Below the pieces are notes generated by a model. It was not told the DNA's origin, did not search any database, and was given only the letters and a program-made list of their open reading frames with translations. Source: Paracoccaceae bacterium (GTDB lineage Bacteria > Pseudomonadota > Alphaproteobacteria > Rhodobacterales > Rhodobacteraceae). Taken from it: DNA of 10,940 nt. The position numbers were made by a program, and so were the translations under genes. The stretch's first letter is position 1, and each line of letters begins with the position of its first letter. This document shows positions 6,119 through 10,940 of the stretch, one piece after another. Where the stretch lies: NCBI GenBank assembly GCA_007134805.1, contig SLKB01000138.1:1-10940 (forward strand). The letters run 5' to 3'.

Positions 6119-7501
6119 ATGAGTATCAGACTACTGGCAGCAGCGCTGCTGACAGGGGCGAGCACGCTCCTCGCCCAGCCCCTGTCCGTGTCGGCGGATA
6201 CCTTGCGCGTTGTCACCGGCGCGACCGCTTCGGTCCTGCGGGTGCCCATGAACCGCGCCGTGGTCGTCGAAACCGAAACACCGTTCGCGGAGTTATCGAT
6301 CGCCAATCCCGGCATCGCAGATATCTCGACCCTCTCGGACCGCTCCATCTACGTGCTGGGTAAGGCACCGGGGCGCACCACCCTCACGATTCTCGGCCCC
6401 GAGGGGGATCTGGTCTCGAATGTGGAGGTGCAGGTCACGCCGGATCTCGCGGAGTTTCGCGAACGCCTGCGCCAGATCCTTCCCAATGAGAATATCGAGG
6501 TGCGCACCGCCAATGACGGAATCGTGCTGTCGGGGATCGTATCCTCGCCGGCGCGCCTTGACGCAGCGATCCAGCTTGCGCAGCGCTATGCCCCGGATCG
6601 GGTCTCGAACCTGATGAGCGTGGGCGGCACGCAGCAGGTCATGCTGAAAGTCCGCTTCGCCGAAATGCAGCGCGGGATCAGCAAGAATCTCGGAACCAGT
6701 TTCGATGCCAGGGCCGGCAGCCGCGCGGCTGCGTTAACCGGTGCCTTCGCCAACCAGCCCCCCGACGCGGAACAGTTTGTCAGCAACACCCCGCGCGAGG
6801 GGACTCTGAGCTTCCGGATCGGGGGTGGGCGGCTCACGGCAAATGTGCTGATCGAAGCGCTGGAAAGCCAGGGCCTCGCCCGCACACTGGCAGAACCGAA
6901 CCTGACCGCGCTCTCCGGCTCCGAGGCGTCCTTTCTCGCCGGCGGCGAATATCCGATCCCGGTGCTCGACGATGGCAATGTCAGGATCGACTACAAGCCG
7001 TTCGGGGTCGAACTGAGCTTCGTGCCCGTGGTGCTCGATGACAATGTCATCAATCTCGAACTCAACGCCGCGGTCAGCTCGCTCGATGCCGCCAACAGCG
7101 TCTCGGTCGCCGGGACAACCGTGAACGCCTTCCGGCGGCGAGAAACCAGCACCAGGGTTGAGCTGCGCGACGGCGAGAGCTTCGCCATCGCAGGGCTGCT
7201 GGAGGATGATTTCTCGGCGAGTTCAAGATCCGTGCCGTGGTTGTCGGAACTGCCCATCCTTGGCGCGCTGTTCCGCAGCGCACAGTATCAGCGCAACCAG
7301 TCCGAGCTTGTCATCATCATCACCGCGCATCTGGTCTCGCCGACCCGCGGCGAAGCCCTGTTGCTGCCCACCGACCGCGTCCGCCCGCCAACCGAGCGTG
7401 AACTGTTCCTCGGCGGCAGTCTCGCCGCGCGCAGAACCGGGGCCGTGGGCGAAGTTGCCCGGCAGGATTTCGGGGGATCCTATGGCTATATCCTCGACTG
7501 A
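6119..7501 (+). CDS. cpaC: Tad pilus outer-membrane secretin CpaC (RcpA)
   Basis: Forms the multimeric outer-membrane channel through which the Flp pilus leaves the cell. The 460-residue protein has a Sec signal peptide with a probable cut after VSA at residue 26. A pilus-assembly N-terminal domain follows (about 30-108), including ANPGIADISTLSDRSIYVLG. A BON-like domain (about 109-170) carries the phrase DGIVLSGIVSS. The secretin domain (about 230-408) shows EPNLTALSGSEASFLAGGE at 259-277, then VPWLSELPILGALFRS and ELVIIITAHLVSP, which form the secretin signature. There are no cysteines and no lipobox, so a pilotin or the adjacent lipoprotein may guide it. ATG 6119 has GAAGG at 6106-6110, 8 bases upstream. 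The OmpA-lipoprotein gene begins 37 bases after the stop. Confidence 0.95.
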   Translation: MSIRLLAAALLTGASTLLAQPLSVSADTLRVVTGATASVLRVPMNRAVVVETETPFAELSIANPGIADISTLSDRSIYVLGKAPGRTTLTILGPEGDLVSNVEVQVTPDLAEFRERLRQILPNENIEVRTANDGIVLSGIVSSPARLDAAIQLAQRYAPDRVSNLMSVGGTQQVMLKVRFAEMQRGISKNLGTSFDARAGSRAAALTGAFANQPPDAEQFVSNTPREGTLSFRIGGGRLTANVLIEALESQGLARTLAEPNLTALSGSEASFLAGGEYPIPVLDDGNVRIDYKPFGVELSFVPVVLDDNVINLELNAAVSSLDAANSVSVAGTTVNAFRRRETSTRVELRDGESFAIAGLLEDDFSASSRSVPWLSELPILGALFRSAQYQRNQSELVIIITAHLVSPTRGEALLLPTDRVRPPTERELFLGGSLAARRTGAVGEVARQDFGGSYGYILD

Positions 7502-7538
7502 TCGCACGCCATCCAAGCGCTTGGAGAAGGAGCCGGAC

Positions 7539-8150
7539 ATGGCACTCAACCGACGTATCTTCCTGCTGGGCGCCGCCGGCTTCGGGCTGTCAGCCTGCAC
7601 CGACCCGACATCGAGCTTCAACAGCGAGGCCGGTCGGGGACTTGACGAGAGCGGCTTCGGCAACCCCACGATGCACAACCAGCTCGTGCAGACGGGTCGG
7701 ATCAGCCTCGCCGAGGTGATGACGAACCGGTTCCATGCCGAAGTGCCCTCGATGGTCAATTTCGACTTTGACCAGACGCAGCTCGATGACGAGGCGCGTG
7801 CGATCCTGCGCATCCAGGCCGACTGGATGAAGCAGTTTCCGGAGTTGCGCTACACGATCTTCGGGCACACTGACCTTGTCGGCTCCGACGCCTATAACCG
7901 GGGGCTCGGGCAACGGCGGGCGGAAGCCGTGGCGCGCCATCTTGCCAGCCTCGGCGTGCCGCGCAGCAGCATTCTCGCGGTCGTGTCGCGCGGCCAGACC
8001 CAGCCGCTGATCGTCACGCAGGGGCGGGAGCGCGCGAACCGGCGCACTGTAACCGAGATCTCTGGCTCGGTCCGGCGGGGTATGCTGATGGATGGCGAGT
8101 ACGCCCATATCATCCACCGCCAGTATGTCGCCAGCGCCACCCGGTCGTGA
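7539..8150 (+). CDS. OmpA-domain lipoprotein of the Tad locus (RcpB/CpaD position)
   Basis: Predicted outer-membrane lipoprotein that ties the secretin complex to peptidoglycan. The 203-residue protein starts MALNRRIFLLGAAGF and has a lipobox LSAC with Cys20. The NRRIFLL motif also resembles a twin-arginine signal. A linker of about 50 residues leads to an OmpA C-terminal-like domain (about 72-178): NFDFDQTQLDDEA, then FGHTD with Asp112, and RGLGQRRAEAV with Arg127; in this fold the Asp and Arg bind diaminopimelate. The ending NRRTVTEI is typical. ATG 7539 is fixed by the very strong ribosome binding site GGAGAAGGAG (7523-7532) and the signal sequence; the frame is open further upstream but overlaps cpaC. 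It sits between secretin and cpaE, where rcpB or cpaD lies in other Tad loci, so a secretin-partner role is inferred from position. It is not a CpaD homologue by visible motifs. Confidence 0.85.
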   Translation: MALNRRIFLLGAAGFGLSACTDPTSSFNSEAGRGLDESGFGNPTMHNQLVQTGRISLAEVMTNRFHAEVPSMVNFDFDQTQLDDEARAILRIQADWMKQFPELRYTIFGHTDLVGSDAYNRGLGQRRAEAVARHLASLGVPRSSILAVVSRGQTQPLIVTQGRERANRRTVTEISGSVRRGMLMDGEYAHIIHRQYVASATRS

Positions 8151-8185
8151 GCGGGGCCGCGCCCAGACGGCCACAGGCACGACAG

Positions 8186-8259
8186 ATCACGGCCCTGCGT
8201 GATGGCCCGCCGCCCTGGAGGCGCGCGATCCTGTCACGGCAGGTGTCGAAGAAAGACAC
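8186..8259 (+). repeat. run of small hairpins in the gap before cpaE
   Basis: The 235-base gap between the lipoprotein gene and cpaE holds no credible gene but several perfect inverted repeats. ATCACG-GCCCTG-CGTGAT lies at 8186-8203, CCTG-TCACGG-CAGG at 8230-8243, and GTGTC-GAAGAAA-GACAC at 8243-8259. No T-run follows any of them, so they are not classic terminators. They could form a structured leader or processing site between the two gene pairs. Confidence 0.35.
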
Positions 8260-8385
8260 ACCAACAGCCCTGGTATTGCCAGAATCAGCGACAATCTTTC
8301 GTCAATAATGCTGTGCTACCGTCTCATGTCGGAAGGGCTGAAACACGCGTCCAGGGGCGCACGGCAGCAGATTTGAGGATAGCAG

Positions 8386-9609
8386 ATGTCACAGCATGGC
8401 TCAGAAACCGTCCAGACCATCCGGGCCTGCACTGTTTCGCGCGACGTCCAGAATTTCGACCTCCTGATCGAAGACATGGAGACCGAGTTTCAGCAGGACT
8501 GGGGTGATCTGACCTTCCACGAGGCGATCGGCTTTCTCGACGACCCAATCTCCGAAGATCTCGAAATGCTCGCGATCGCGCTCGATGACGAGGATGAGCC
8601 CCTGATCCCCGTGGTCCGTGCCGTGATCGAGAAAGCGGCCGCGAAATCGATCCGCATCGTACTCATTGCCGAAGCGCTCTCGCCGATCGTGCTGCACCAA
8701 TTGCTGCGGGCGGGCGCGCATGACTTCGTGCCCTATCCCCTGCCGGAAAATGCCCTGCGCGATACGATCCGCCGTTTGCAGAACGGGCGCGCAGGCCAGG
8801 TCGCAGCCAGCGCGGATCGCCCCTCGGCAGGCAGGCAGGGCTCGATCTTCGCAGTGCAGGCGCTGGCTGGCGGGGCGGGCGGCACGAACTTCGCGGTCAA
8901 CCTTGCCTGGGACCTGTGCACCATGTGCAAGGACAAGCAATCCGTCTGCATCCTCGATTTCGACTTCCAGGCCGGGTCCGTATCGACCTATCTCGATCTC
9001 GCACGGACCGAGAAAGTCTATGAATTGCTGTCCTCGACCAGCACCATGGACCGCGATGCCTTCTTCACCGCGATGCAGAAGTTCCAGAACAAGCTGCATG
9101 TGCTGACCGCACCAGCCGACATGCTGCCGCTCGATCTGCTCTCGCCCGACGAGATCGAGCGCATCGTCGCCATGGCGCGCGATCATTTCGACTTCGTCAT
9201 CATCGACATGCCGCGCACGATCGTCCACTGGACAGAAACTGTCTACGAGATGAGCGATCTGTGCTTTGCAATGATCGAGCTGGACCTGCGCTCGGCGCAG
9301 AACACGCTGCGGCTGATCCGCGCCCTCAAGGCCGACGGGATCGCCATGGACAAGCATCGCTTCCTGCTCAACCGCGCGCCGCGCTTCACTGATCTTGGCG
9401 GCAAGGCGCGGGCCAAACGCCTCGCCGAAAGCCTCGGGATCAGCATCGCAGCCTATATCCCCGATGGCGGCACCCAGATCCGCGCGGCCAATGACCACGG
9501 CCTGCCGCTTGCTGAATACGCCCCGAAGAATGCCACCCACAAGGAAATCCAGAAATTCGCAGCCGCGCTCTTCGAGACGGCGCAAACCAGCCAACTGGCT
9601 GCAGAGTAA
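8386..9609 (+). CDS. cpaE: Tad pilus localisation factor CpaE (TadZ), ParA/MinD-like with degenerate P-loop
   Basis: Cytoplasmic factor that places the Tad machine, often at a cell pole, and recruits other Tad proteins. The 407-residue protein has an N-terminal receiver-like domain (about 10-132) with an unusually acidic stretch near 52-72 and IVLIAEALSPIVLHQLLRAG at 91-110. A MinD/ParA-like ATPase domain (about 152-400) follows: AGGAGGTN at 161-168, ILDFDFQAGSVSTYLDL at 189-205, and FVIIDMPR at 270-277. In the P-loop both lysines of the usual KGGxGK[ST] are replaced (Ala161, Gly166), so ATP binding or hydrolysis is doubtful; degenerate loops are known among TadZ proteins. ATG 8386 has GAGGA at 8374-8378, 7 bases upstream. 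cpaF starts 13 bases after the stop, so the two are surely co-transcribed. Confidence 0.92.
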   Translation: MSQHGSETVQTIRACTVSRDVQNFDLLIEDMETEFQQDWGDLTFHEAIGFLDDPISEDLEMLAIALDDEDEPLIPVVRAVIEKAAAKSIRIVLIAEALSPIVLHQLLRAGAHDFVPYPLPENALRDTIRRLQNGRAGQVAASADRPSAGRQGSIFAVQALAGGAGGTNFAVNLAWDLCTMCKDKQSVCILDFDFQAGSVSTYLDLARTEKVYELLSSTSTMDRDAFFTAMQKFQNKLHVLTAPADMLPLDLLSPDEIERIVAMARDHFDFVIIDMPRTIVHWTETVYEMSDLCFAMIELDLRSAQNTLRLIRALKADGIAMDKHRFLLNRAPRFTDLGGKARAKRLAESLGISIAAYIPDGGTQIRAANDHGLPLAEYAPKNATHKEIQKFAAALFETAQTSQLAAE

Positions 9610-9622
9610 CGAGGGTCAGGCA

Positions 9623-10940
<1,318 letters not shown>

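Noticed and set aside
8401..9594. Minus-strand open frame of 397 residues opposite cpaE
   Set aside because: It covers almost exactly cpaE, has His/Asp/Arg-rich sequence without any family motif, and cpaE is secure.

Overview
The window is high-GC DNA from an alphaproteobacterium, most likely of the order Rhodobacterales. I base this on the GC-rich third codon positions, the alphaproteobacterial look of every recognisable protein, and a pilin of the DESGAVTVDWVV type; I could not confirm the taxon by a search. It reads as an ordinary chromosomal stretch: a housekeeping left half, then the front part of a Tad (tight adherence, type IVc/Flp) pilus locus. I see no integrase, transposase, CRISPR array, tRNA or rRNA.

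Left part (1-3353). The 3' two thirds of topA (DNA topoisomerase I) enters from the left edge with its catalytic tyrosine, zinc ribbon, three C-terminal repeats and a Lys/Ala-rich tail. A two-gene operon follows for the A and B subunits of a 3-oxoacid (succinyl-CoA:acetoacetate type) CoA-transferase, with a candidate promoter just after topA. A GC-rich hairpin at 3327-3353 separates the operon from a convergent gene on the minus strand.

Middle part (3339-4548). The minus-strand gene encodes an exported SLT-family lytic transglycosylase. Between it and the pilin lies a 313-base divergent intergenic region that is AT-richer than its surroundings and holds several inverted repeats.

Right part (4549-10940). 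In order: the Flp-type major pilin, a strong intrinsic terminator, cpaB (periplasmic assembly factor), cpaC (outer-membrane secretin), an OmpA-domain lipoprotein in the slot taken by rcpB or cpaD elsewhere, cpaE/tadZ (ParA/MinD-like localisation factor with a degenerate P-loop), and cpaF/tadA (assembly ATPase, cut by the right edge). CpaC and the OmpA lipoprotein would form the outer-membrane channel, CpaB would connect it across the periplasm, CpaE would place the machine and CpaF would power pilin polymerisation. The inner-membrane platform (tadB, tadC), the prepilin peptidase and the minor pseudopilins are not in the window and presumably lie beyond the right edge or elsewhere.

The locus is not one tightly packed operon. 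Gaps of 269, 254 and 235 bases separate flp/cpaB, cpaB/cpaC and ompA/cpaE, and they contain a terminator, dyads and a candidate promoter. I find no convincing undescribed system. The most interesting points are the regulatory architecture, the Asp-Trp variant of the pilin processing region and the lysine-less P-loop of CpaE.
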